Shown here in pieces: positions 25,245 through 33,356 of a stretch of 64,000 nt of DNA; within the stretch, counting starts at the first letter, position 1; each line of letters begins with the position of its first letter. Source of the stretch: Saccharopolyspora ipomoeae (GTDB taxonomy: Bacteria > Actinomycetota > Actinomycetes > Mycobacteriales > Pseudonocardiaceae). Both the position numbers and the translations under genes were made by a program. Location of the stretch: positions 62,001 through 126,000 of the forward strand of contig NZ_JASAOF010000011.1 in the NCBI RefSeq assembly GCF_029952525.1. The letters are read 5' to 3'. The notes beneath the pieces are model-generated. The model did no database searches. It was given only the letters and a program-made list of their open reading frames with translations, and was not told the DNA's origin.

Positions 25245-26614
25245 CGTCAACAGATGTGCTCTCCAAGTTCGTCGCGGCCACTACGGAGGCGGATATCCCC
25301 GCCGAGGTGCTCGAACACGCCAAGTTGTGCCTGCTCGACACGCTCGGCTGCGGCCTGTACGGGTCGACCACCCCGCAGGCGTCGATCGTGCGCGACATGC
25401 TCGCCGCGCAAGGTGGAGGCGACGCCGTGGTCCTAGGTTCCGACGTTCGCTTGAGCCCGGCGGACGCGACGTTGGCCAACGGCACCGCGGTCCACGCCTT
25501 CGAACTCGATGATCTGCATCCGCGTTCGATCGTGCACCCCGGTTCGGTCGTGGTCACGGCCGCGCTCGCGGCCGCCACGCTGCGCCCGGCGACCACGGGA
25601 CGCCAGTTCCTGGCTGCCATGGTCCTCGGATACGAGGTGGCCGCACGTGTCGGTTCGACCATGGGCGCGGCGCACCTGCTCGCCGGCTGGCATCCCACGG
25701 GCACGCACGGCGCGCTTGGAGCCGCGGCGGGCGCGGGCACCGTGCTCGGCCTTGACGCGGCCCAACTCGCCGACGCGCTGGGCACCGCCGGCTCGCAATC
25801 GGCCGGCCTGATGGCCGCGCAGTACGAGTCGATGGTCAAGCGGTTCCACGCTGGCCGGGCCGCACAGAGCGGGCTGTACGCGGCCTTGCTCGGGGAGCGC
25901 GGTTACACCGGCATCCGTGACCTGTTCGAGGCCGAGTACGGGGGCTATCTCGGGACGTTCTCACCGCGCGCTGATCCGGCGATGCTCACCGCCGAGCTCG
26001 GTACTCGGTGGGAGACCCTCGCGGTGGGGTTCAAGCCCTACTCCACCAACGGCAGCTGTCACCCGTCGATCGATTGCCTGCGCGAGATGTACCACCAGCA
26101 CGGTGTTCGCGCCGCTGACGTCGATGCGGTGACGATCTCGGTGTCCACGGCCACGGTCAAGCACGTCGGCTGGCCGTATGAGCCGGACACGGTGACCACT
26201 GCCCAGATGAATCTGCCCTACATCACCGCGGTGGTGCTCACGGACGGAGAGGCCTTCGTGGACCAGTTCACCGACGAGAGGATCCGCGACCCCCACCTGC
26301 TCGCGATGACGCGGCGGGTACACGTGGTCGCCGATCCGGAGATCGACGCGCTCGGCGACACGGCCCGGCACAAGACGCGGCTGGCGGTGACGCTGCGCGA
26401 CGGCACCGTGTTCACGGCCTCCCGCGATCATGCGCACGGCAGCGCGCGGGAACCGATGACGGTCGGCGAGGTGCGTGGGAAGTTCCGCGGGTTGGCCGGG
26501 ACCGTGTACACCCCGGAGCACGTTGCCGCGCTCGAGGCTGCCGTGGGCGCGCTCGATGACGCACCTGACCTGACGGAGCTGACCGGTCTGCTGGGGGCTG
26601 GTCGCCATGACTGA
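25241..26614 (+). CDS. MmgE/PrpD family protein (second of a pair)
   Basis: Protein of 457 aa. It shows CLLDTLGCGLYGSTTPQASIVRD, HAFELDDLHPRSIVHPGSVVVTAALA, a glycine-rich helix segment GTHGALGAAAGAGTVLGLDAAQ, and YKPYSTNG-like residues (FKPYSTNGSCHPSIDCLREM). It is only distantly similar to the first family member, so the pair probably do different steps. It is coupled by ATGA overlap to the DUF6282 gene and overlaps the transporter gene by 8 bp. Dehydration, decarboxylation or epimerisation of a carboxylate is likely; no substrate can be assigned. Confidence 0.9.
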   Translation: MTSTDVLSKFVAATTEADIPAEVLEHAKLCLLDTLGCGLYGSTTPQASIVRDMLAAQGGGDAVVLGSDVRLSPADATLANGTAVHAFELDDLHPRSIVHPGSVVVTAALAAATLRPATTGRQFLAAMVLGYEVAARVGSTMGAAHLLAGWHPTGTHGALGAAAGAGTVLGLDAAQLADALGTAGSQSAGLMAAQYESMVKRFHAGRAAQSGLYAALLGERGYTGIRDLFEAEYGGYLGTFSPRADPAMLTAELGTRWETLAVGFKPYSTNGSCHPSIDCLREMYHQHGVRAADVDAVTISVSTATVKHVGWPYEPDTVTTAQMNLPYITAVVLTDGEAFVDQFTDERIRDPHLLAMTRRVHVVADPEIDALGDTARHKTRLAVTLRDGTVFTASRDHAHGSAREPMTVGEVRGKFRGLAGTVYTPEHVAALEAAVGALDDAPDLTELTGLLGAGRHD

Positions 26615-27956
26615 GTCTGCTGAGAAGCGCAAGCTGTACCGGGTCGTCGCCGCGGCGATGTCGGGCACCGCTGTTGAGTGGTACGACTTCGCCGTTTACG
26701 GCACAGCGGCGACCTTGGTGTTCAGCAAGCTGTTCTTCCCTGGTGGCGGTGATCCGCTCTCCGGGGTCATCGAGGCGTTCGTGACCTACGCCGTCGGTTT
26801 CGCCGCCAGGCCGCTGGGCGGCGCGGTGTTCGGGCACTTCGGTGACAAGTACGGCCGTAAGCGCTTGCTGCAGGTGTCGCTCGTCCTGATCGGTACCAGC
26901 ACCTTCCTCATGGGCTTGCTACCGACCTTCCAGCAGGTCGGCTACGCGGCACCGCTGGCGCTGGTGATCCTGCGATTCGTCCAAGGCTTCGCCGTCGGCG
27001 GCGAGTGGGGCGGCGCGGTCCTGTTGATCGCCGAGCACAGCCCGGACAACAGGCGGGGTTTCTGGACGAGCTTCGTACAAGCAGCCGCGCCCGTGGGCAA
27101 TGTCATCGCGGCGCTGGTGCTCTGGGCGCTCTCCAGCGTTCTCGACGACGCGAGCTTCCTGAGCTGGGGTTGGCGCATCGCGTTCTTGCTCTCCGCGGTC
27201 ATCGCCTTGGTCGGGTGGTATGTGCGGACTCGCATCGAGGACGCGCCGATCTTCAAGGAGGCCGCCAATCGCGCCAAGACGGCCAAGCCCTCCCGCCCAC
27301 CGATGCTGGAGGTCATCCGCACCCAGCCGCGCAACTTGCTGATCGCGATCGGCCTCAAGTTGGCGGAGAACATCTGGTACTGGATCGTGGCGGCCTTCTC
27401 TGTGACCTACCTCAACTACCTGGGCATCAAGACGGGCAACATCCTGTTGCTCCTGCTGACCGCGCAGTTCCTGGCCTGTCTGGCGATCGTGTTCTTCGGG
27501 CACCTGTGCGACCGGATCGGCCGCAAACCGGTCTACCTGTTCGGGATCGTCACCTCTGCGGCCTTCTCGTTTGCGATCTTCCCCTTGTACCGGAGCGAGA
27601 GCATGGTGTTGACGTTGCTCGGGATCTGCGTCGGGCTCATCACCTGGTCGGCGATGTACGCGCCGCAGTCAGCGCTCATGGCGGAGATGTTCCCGACTCG
27701 GGTTCGCTACTCGGGCGTATCCATCGGCTACCAGTTCTCGTCCATCTTCGCCGGCTCGCTGGCACCGATCATCGCGACCGCTCTGCTGCAGACCTACGGT
27801 GCGTCGTTGCCCATCTCGCTCTACGTTGCCACCGCGGCCCTCCTGTCGCTCGTCGCGCTGTTCTTCGCCCGGGAATCCCGCGGGAACTCGTTGCGGGACG
27901 CGGGCCTCAACGACGAGCAGAGCTCGGCAGAAGCGGTACCGAACCGGATTGCGTGA
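26607..27956 (+). CDS. MFS transporter, metabolite:H+ symporter type
   Basis: Membrane protein of 449 aa with about 12 hydrophobic helices. The N-terminal signature AAAMSGTAVEWYDFAVYGTAATLVF and the loop GHFGDKYGRKRLLQ are typical of the metabolite:H+ symporter branch (ShiA, ProP, KgtP and citrate-type importers), as is RFVQGFAVGGEWGGAVLLIAEH. The second loop motif GHLCDRIGRKPVY is present between helices 8 and 9. Being embedded in operon B with an 8-bp overlap, it most likely imports the carboxylate that the MmgE/PrpD proteins process. Confidence 0.92.
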   Translation: MTESAEKRKLYRVVAAAMSGTAVEWYDFAVYGTAATLVFSKLFFPGGGDPLSGVIEAFVTYAVGFAARPLGGAVFGHFGDKYGRKRLLQVSLVLIGTSTFLMGLLPTFQQVGYAAPLALVILRFVQGFAVGGEWGGAVLLIAEHSPDNRRGFWTSFVQAAAPVGNVIAALVLWALSSVLDDASFLSWGWRIAFLLSAVIALVGWYVRTRIEDAPIFKEAANRAKTAKPSRPPMLEVIRTQPRNLLIAIGLKLAENIWYWIVAAFSVTYLNYLGIKTGNILLLLLTAQFLACLAIVFFGHLCDRIGRKPVYLFGIVTSAAFSFAIFPLYRSESMVLTLLGICVGLITWSAMYAPQSALMAEMFPTRVRYSGVSIGYQFSSIFAGSLAPIIATALLQTYGASLPISLYVATAALLSLVALFFARESRGNSLRDAGLNDEQSSAEAVPNRIA

Positions 27957-28014
27957 CGAGATCCGGCGAGTACCAGGTACTGCACGACATCGCAGCTGAG
28001 GAAGGAGACCACAG

Positions 28015-28773
28015 TTGTTGAGCTTCGACATTGCAGGCAAACACGTTGTGATCACGGGAGGTGGAGGTGGAATCGGCGGTGCCACAGCCGTCGAGATGGC
28101 TGACCTCGGTGCGACGGTCACGGTGCTGGATCAGGATCGTGACCGGGCGCAAAGCGTCGTCGACAAGATCACGACTGCGGGCGGTACCGCTCACGCAGCG
28201 GTGCTGGATCTTTCGGATGTCGACCAGGTGCGGTCAGCGTTCGCCGCGCTCGAGCGCCCGTGCGACATCCTGGTCAACACCGCGGGACTGATCAAGTACA
28301 CCTCCTTGCTGGAGCAGGACGAGGACAGTTTCGACCAGCTGTTAGCGGTGAACCTGCGCGGAACCTTCTTTTGCCTGCAGGAAGCCGCCAAGCAAATGAC
28401 CAGCGGGAGCGGCGGGGCCATCGTGAACCTGGCTTCCACAGCGGCTTTCGTGGCCGCCCGGTTGCCGGCGACGGCGTACGCGATGACCAAAGCCGGCGTA
28501 CGCCAGCTCACCACCGCGGCATCGACCGAGCTCGCTCCACAAGGAGTGCGGGTGAACGCAGTCGCGCCCGCCACGATCGAAACACCCTTCGTCAAGGGCA
28601 CGATCGACACCCCGGAACAACGGGCGGCCACTGCGGCCAGATCACCCATCGGTCGGATCGGTCAGCCGGCTGATGTGGTCGGGGCGATCGTGTTCCTCGC
28701 CTCGCCGCTGGCCGGGTTCATCACCGGGCACACGCTGGTCATCGATGGTGGCCGACTCGGACGCGCGAGCTGA
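28015..28773 (+). CDS. SDR family oxidoreductase
   Basis: Classical SDR of 252 aa. It begins with TTG (tandem TTG codons at 28015 and 28018) behind a good GGAAGGAG. It has ITGGGGGIGG for the cofactor, the VLDQD acidic residue favouring NAD(H), and the catalytic YAMTK near residue 158. The end is ITGHTLVIDGGRL. It lies 58 bp after the importer gene in operon B. It probably oxidises a secondary alcohol generated by hydration in the same pathway. Confidence 0.88.
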   Translation: MLSFDIAGKHVVITGGGGGIGGATAVEMADLGATVTVLDQDRDRAQSVVDKITTAGGTAHAAVLDLSDVDQVRSAFAALERPCDILVNTAGLIKYTSLLEQDEDSFDQLLAVNLRGTFFCLQEAAKQMTSGSGGAIVNLASTAAFVAARLPATAYAMTKAGVRQLTTAASTELAPQGVRVNAVAPATIETPFVKGTIDTPEQRAATAARSPIGRIGQPADVVGAIVFLASPLAGFITGHTLVIDGGRLGRAS

Positions 28774-28787
28774 GGAGGTCCATTCAG

Positions 28788-29696
28788 ATGCTTCACGCCA
28801 TCCCGAACGCCGCAGAGAAGAGGACGGAGCTTCGCGCTCGCCTGTCCGGAAATGAGATCCTCTGCATGCCAGGCGCGTTCAATCCGCTGAGTGCCAAATT
28901 GATCGAGGAAAAGGGTTTTGGAGGAGTTTACGTCTCCGGGGCGGTCCTGAGCGCTGATCTTGGGCTTCCTGACATCGGGCTCACCAGCATCACCGAGGTC
29001 GCGCAGCGTGGCGGTCAGATCGCGCGGATGACCGCGCTACCGACGCTCATCGACGCCGACACGGGGTTCGGGGAGCCGATGAACGTCGCTCGCACAGTCC
29101 AACTCCTCGAAGATGCCGGCCTCGTCGGAATGCACATCGAGGATCAGGTCAACCCCAAGCGCTGCGGGCATTTGGACGGCAAGGACGTCGTTGACGAGAT
29201 GACCGCGGTGCGGCGCATCAAGGCCGCCGTGCACGCACGCCGCGATCCCAACTTCCTGATCACCGCCCGCACCGACATGCGAGGTGTCGCGGATCTGCCC
29301 AGCGCGATCGCCCGGGCCCAGGCGCTCGTCGACGCCGGTGCCGACGCGCTCTTCCCCGAGGCGATGAGAACGCTCGACGAGTTCGCGGCGGTACGAGCCG
29401 CGGTCGACGTGCCGATCCTGGCGAACATGACCGAGTTCGGCAAGAGCGAGCTCTTCAGCGTCCAGCAACTGGACGACGTAGGCGTGAACATCGTGATCTT
29501 CCCGGTTTCACTGCTCCGCCTTGCAATGGGCGCGGCGGAACGAGGCCTGGACACGCTTCTCGCCGAAGGGTCGCTGAAGTCGAGGACGACGGACATGCAA
29601 ACCCGCAAGCGCCTCTACAAGCTCGTGGACTACCAGAGCTACTCGATGTTCGACGACCAGGTCTACACGTTCGACCTCGGGTCGAACCTGGATTGA
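28788..29696 (+). CDS. prpB: Methylisocitrate-lyase-like protein (PEP mutase/isocitrate lyase superfamily)
   Basis: Protein of 302 aa. It carries LCMPGAFNPLSAKLIEEKGFGGVYVSGAVLSADLGLPD, IDADTGFGEPMNVARTV, the catalytic cysteine motif KRCGHL, ARTDMRGV and NMTEFGKS. These match 2-methylisocitrate lyases and close relatives such as 2,3-dimethylmalate lyase. They cleave a C-C bond in a branched hydroxy-di- or tricarboxylate, releasing pyruvate or succinate. The gene is 14 bp after the SDR. No methylcitrate synthase is in the operon, so a role outside the normal propionate cycle is likely. The symbol is by similarity only. Confidence 0.88.
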   Translation: MLHAIPNAAEKRTELRARLSGNEILCMPGAFNPLSAKLIEEKGFGGVYVSGAVLSADLGLPDIGLTSITEVAQRGGQIARMTALPTLIDADTGFGEPMNVARTVQLLEDAGLVGMHIEDQVNPKRCGHLDGKDVVDEMTAVRRIKAAVHARRDPNFLITARTDMRGVADLPSAIARAQALVDAGADALFPEAMRTLDEFAAVRAAVDVPILANMTEFGKSELFSVQQLDDVGVNIVIFPVSLLRLAMGAAERGLDTLLAEGSLKSRTTDMQTRKRLYKLVDYQSYSMFDDQVYTFDLGSNLD

Positions 29697-29769
29697 TCGT
29701 GCGGCGGGGGAGAGGGACGGGCGTGATGCGCCCAGTTCGACATGCGGAAGACGTTTCCGGAGGGTGAGC

Positions 29770-30681
29770 ATGAGTGACAGCGGGTTCAGTTCGGTCGGAT
29801 TCATCGGCTTGGGTGTGATGGGTGGCCCCGAGTGCGCGAACATCGCGCGGAAGTCCGGGTTGCCGGTCAAGATCTACGACACAGATGCCGACAAGATCGC
29901 GGCTCTCGAGCGCGATGGCGCCGTGCCGGCTACGGGAATCGCGGACGTGGCCGAGACCTGTGAAGTGATCTTCCTGTCGCTGCCAGGTCGGCCGCAGGTC
30001 GAAGCGGTCGTCAGGGGCGCGGGAGGGCTGCTCGAGCACCTTCGGCCAGGGCAGGTCCTGGTCGACCTCAGCACCTCACCGGTCGACCTGGTGCAAGAAC
30101 TCGGTCGTGAGCTGGCCGGGAACGGCGTGCTGTTCATCGACGCTCCCGTGGCGCGGACGCGGCAGGCCGCGATCGACGGAACGCTGAGCATCATGGTGGG
30201 AGCTCCCACGCCGGAAGACTTCCACCGCATCAAGCCACTGCTCGGCTGCATGGCAACAGAAGTGACCCACTGTGGGCCGACAGGCGCGGGGGCGATGGTC
30301 AAGGTCCTCAACAACATGGTCGTCTTCGAGACGGTCGTCGCCCTCTCCGAGGCCATCAGCGTCGCGCGCCGCTCTGGCCTGGTTGATCCCGATACGCTGT
30401 TCAAGACTTTCGCGGGCGGCTCCGCGGACAGCTTTGCCCTGCGGCACCACGGGATGAAGGCGATCCTGCCCGACGAGCACGGTCTGGGCATCTTCTCCTC
30501 GCGCTACATGCACAAGGACATCGCCTACGCGATTGAAGCCGCGACAGCGGCCGGACTCGCACTGCCGGCAGCCACTCTCGCGAGCGAGCTGCTGCAGAGC
30601 GCCATCGACCTGGGCTACGGGGACAACTACCACACCGCGGTGGTGCGCGGAATCGACCGCGCCGAGGGGGAGCCGTCATGA
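29770..30681 (+). CDS. NAD(P)-dependent oxidoreductase, 3-hydroxyisobutyrate dehydrogenase family
   Basis: Beta-hydroxyacid dehydrogenase of 303 aa. FIGLGVMGGPECANIARKSGLPVKIYD gives the GxGxMG Rossmann motif. DAPVARTRQAAIDGTLSIMVG is the substrate-binding region (usually DAPVSGG, here VARTR). GAGAMVKVLNNMVVFETVVALSEAI carries the catalytic lysine. The C-terminal HKDIAYAIEAATAAGLALP matches the family. ATG 29770 has GGAGG upstream. The altered substrate loop suggests a substrate different from 3-hydroxyisobutyrate. Its stop overlaps the next start (ATGA). Confidence 0.9.
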   Translation: MSDSGFSSVGFIGLGVMGGPECANIARKSGLPVKIYDTDADKIAALERDGAVPATGIADVAETCEVIFLSLPGRPQVEAVVRGAGGLLEHLRPGQVLVDLSTSPVDLVQELGRELAGNGVLFIDAPVARTRQAAIDGTLSIMVGAPTPEDFHRIKPLLGCMATEVTHCGPTGAGAMVKVLNNMVVFETVVALSEAISVARRSGLVDPDTLFKTFAGGSADSFALRHHGMKAILPDEHGLGIFSSRYMHKDIAYAIEAATAAGLALPAATLASELLQSAIDLGYGDNYHTAVVRGIDRAEGEPS

Positions 30682-31466
30682 CGACGCACGAGGTGTACGC
30701 GGTGAAGTTCGCCCAGCACCACCGTGCGCGGCGGGTCGACTTCTACCACGGGGCGGGTGCCGAGCCGGTGGATAGTCCCGTGGGAATCGACTACTTTGTG
30801 TGGCTGATCCGCTCACCGGAGGCCGACATCGTCGTCGACGCCGGTTTCACCCCCGAGGTCGCGCGCAAGCGCAGTCGCCCGGATTACTACCGCTCCCCGT
30901 CAGCAGCCCTCGAGCTGCTGGGGGTCGAACCTGCTTGCGTTCCCTACGTCGTGCTGACCCACCTGCACTACGACCACGCCGGTGACCTTGACCCGTTCAC
31001 CTCCGCCAGAATCGTTCTGCAGGACCAGGAACTGCGGTTCTGGACCGGCCGCCACATCCACCGGCGCGAGCTGCTCCGGCACATCGAAACCGAGGACGTC
31101 CTGCGACTCGTGCGGATGAGCCATGCGGGACGCGTCCTGTTCGTGGATGGGAGTCGGGAGCTCGTTCCGGGAGTGACCGTCCACCAACTCGGCGGTCATA
31201 CCCCCGGCATGCAGGTGGTGCGGGTCGAGACCGGGAGCGGTCCGATCGTGCTCGCCGGTGACGCGACACATCTCCAAGACAACATCGGTGGTGACGCCCC
31301 CGCCTCGGTGTTCACCGACCTGCCGCTGGTCTACGAGGGGTTTGATCGCATGGTAGATCTGGCGGGCGGCGATATCGAGCGGGTAATCCCAGGGCATGAG
31401 CCCACGCTTCTCGACCGCATCCCCCCGGTAGCAGGCCTCGACGGGATCGCGGGCCGCATCGCGTGA
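30678..31466 (+). CDS. MBL-fold metallo-hydrolase
   Basis: Zinc hydrolase of 262 aa and the last gene of operon B, coupled by ATGA to the dehydrogenase. The motif THLHYDHAGD is near residue 95, with GGHTPGMQ near 171, AGDATH near 196 and PGHEP near 240, so all ligands are present. It is related to the lactonase-like MBL protein at 20.5 kb and to lactone-hydrolysing members. It may open a lactone or thioester near the end of the pathway. Two MBL enzymes in the cluster suggest two lactone-type intermediates. Confidence 0.88.
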   Translation: MTTHEVYAVKFAQHHRARRVDFYHGAGAEPVDSPVGIDYFVWLIRSPEADIVVDAGFTPEVARKRSRPDYYRSPSAALELLGVEPACVPYVVLTHLHYDHAGDLDPFTSARIVLQDQELRFWTGRHIHRRELLRHIETEDVLRLVRMSHAGRVLFVDGSRELVPGVTVHQLGGHTPGMQVVRVETGSGPIVLAGDATHLQDNIGGDAPASVFTDLPLVYEGFDRMVDLAGGDIERVIPGHEPTLLDRIPPVAGLDGIAGRIA

Positions 31467-31658
31467 GTACGCGGACGTGCACGCCCGGCCGCGTGCATCT
31501 GCTCGACGGGGAATGAACTACCAGGACCTAGCCAATCCGGATTCACCTCCCGCACCTGACCGAAACATTCCGGCTGCAGGGCATCGCCCCGCCGCGGACC
31601 GTGTTGAGGTCGTGGAGTCGTTGCCTGACCGCACCATAACGCCAGCCTGATGCCCGTT

Positions 31659-31706
31659 GACTGTCTCAACCTGGTACGCATCCGGCGCCGACTGGCGCTC
31701 TACTGT
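31659..31706 (+). promoter_or_regulatory. Conserved activator-type promoter, copy 3 (SDR at 31.9 kb)
   Basis: GACTGTCTCAACCTGGTACG at 31659-31678 is followed after exactly 22 bp by TACTGT (31701-31706). The downstream gene begins at 31937, giving a leader of about 225 nt, similar to copy 1. The flanking sequence (c.ctac.gtc before the leader) is also partly shared with copy 1. The rest of 31467-31936 contains no gene; it is leader and spacer. Confidence 0.65.
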
Positions 31707-31936
31707 CAGCAGATGTTTTCCACGCACCTTTCTGGCCCAGAGGCGAGTATGACATTTTCAGGAAAGTCCGCGTTCCTGGTCAGTTCCCGTTGTCGATCGC
31801 TTCTCGGCACTCCGCTCATTGCCGAGGCGGGCGGCGGCGCAGCAGCTTCGCGGCCGGTGGCTAAAAGCGCACTTTCCCAGACAGGAAAGAGGGTTTAACG
31901 CACCCTGTGCGCATCTAATATCAGGAGGAAGCGAGA

Positions 31937-32710
31937 ATGGCAAAACTAAACGGCAAGGTCGCGATCATCACCGGCGGCGCTGGTGGCATCGGCAAGGAAA
32001 CCGCCCAGCTTTTCTTGAAGGAAGGCGCGAAGGTTGCCTTGGTCGATCTGTCCGCGGAACAACTGGATCAAGCACGAGCAGAGCTTGGTGTTCTCGGCGA
32101 CGTTATCACTGTTCAGGCAAATGTCTCCAAAGAGGACGATGTTGAGAGATACGTCAGGGAGGTTGTTGACCGATTCGGAAGGATTGATGCCTTCTTCAAC
32201 AACGCAGGAGTTGAGGGAGGTCACTCAAGGATCGTAGATTACAAGCTTGAGGAATTTGAAAAGGTCATGTCCGTGAATGCGCGCGGCGTTTTCCTGGGGC
32301 TGAAGCACGTACTGCGCGTCATGATTCAGCAGCGAAACGGCAGCGTCATCAACACGTCGTCTACCGCTGGCCTCATGGGAGTTCCGGGCATGGTGCCGTA
32401 CTCGGCGTCCAAGCATGCCGTTGTCGGCATTACGAGGACCGCCGCGCTCGAAGTGGCCGAGAACAAGGTGCGTGTGAATTCTATCCATCCCGCGCCAGTG
32501 AACACGAAGATGATGGAATCGATCGAAAAGAACACTGATCCGGACAATCCTGAAGCGGTCAAAGAATCGTGGACAAACGGAATCCCGCTGAAGCGGTACG
32601 CGGATCCACATGAAATCGCCGCGCTGGTGCTGTTCCTTGCTTCCGATGAAAGCAGGTTCATCACCGGCGCGCAGTATCGCATCGATGGCGGGATGGGAGC
32701 TCAATCGTAG
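31937..32710 (+). CDS. SDR family oxidoreductase of lower GC content
   Basis: SDR of 257 aa with ITGGAGGIGK at residues 11-20, NNAGVEGG, the catalytic YSASK near residue 157 and ITGAQYRIDGGMG at the end. ATG is behind AGGAGGAAGCGAGA. Codon use differs from its neighbours, with many A/T third positions (gattacaagcttgaggaatttgaa and similar), which suggests a different origin. It carries the same promoter motif as operons A and B and is therefore probably part of that regulon. It is the last gene before the recombinase region. Confidence 0.88.
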   Translation: MAKLNGKVAIITGGAGGIGKETAQLFLKEGAKVALVDLSAEQLDQARAELGVLGDVITVQANVSKEDDVERYVREVVDRFGRIDAFFNNAGVEGGHSRIVDYKLEEFEKVMSVNARGVFLGLKHVLRVMIQQRNGSVINTSSTAGLMGVPGMVPYSASKHAVVGITRTAALEVAENKVRVNSIHPAPVNTKMMESIEKNTDPDNPEAVKESWTNGIPLKRYADPHEIAALVLFLASDESRFITGAQYRIDGGMGAQS

Positions 32711-33356
32711 TACGAGAACTGAATTTTTCTGGCCTAGCCGGGGTCGGGCCGCTCGGATTGAGTGGGTTAAGGGCCGCGTCGGCGACAGTGTCGATGGCCT
32801 CGGAATCGATTGGAGTGAATTTGTTGAGACGGCCGACGTCGTCGGCCGCGGTACTTCGTCTCGATCCAGGTTCCGCTCGCCAGCTGCAGCTCCCTCGTGT
32901 CCGAACGAGGATGCCTGAGACCGCAGTATCACCATTGAGGTGCGCTATCCGGGGAGGGCGTCGTCCTGGAACGTGTCCGCGTTCAAGGGCTGGGGGGAGA
33001 CGGGGCACTCTGAGGTCGGTGCCCTTGGTGTGCAGCCGTGGATACCGGCGCCCAACTTGAGGCCTCGATCGCGGTAGCAGCCTGGCGCCGATGTCACGAG
33101 CGAAGCCTGCCGCATTCGCTTATTGGCCTGGGGCGGGTCTCTGGGCAGCCGACACTGTTCCAGCTACGGGTCTGCCGTGGCGTCTTTGTACGGCTATTCG
33201 GGTGGTGCTGGCAGGGGTGGCGTCATGGGGGCGGTGCGCCGACGTTCCAGAACTGCTTGGTCAACGGTTCGGGATGTGAGGTGCGAAGTGGCTGGAACGG
33301 AGTCAGGGGCATCTGGGGTGTCTGGTTGCGGTCACAGCCAGAGGTGGCGTCGTGGG
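32711..33356. other. Gene-free leader before the recombinase
   Basis: No conserved coding region is visible between the SDR and the recombinase. The part 33180-33290 is repeated in diverged form at 12895-13000. An open frame extends upstream of the recombinase to 33123, but its extra residues are not conserved. Confidence 0.5.
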
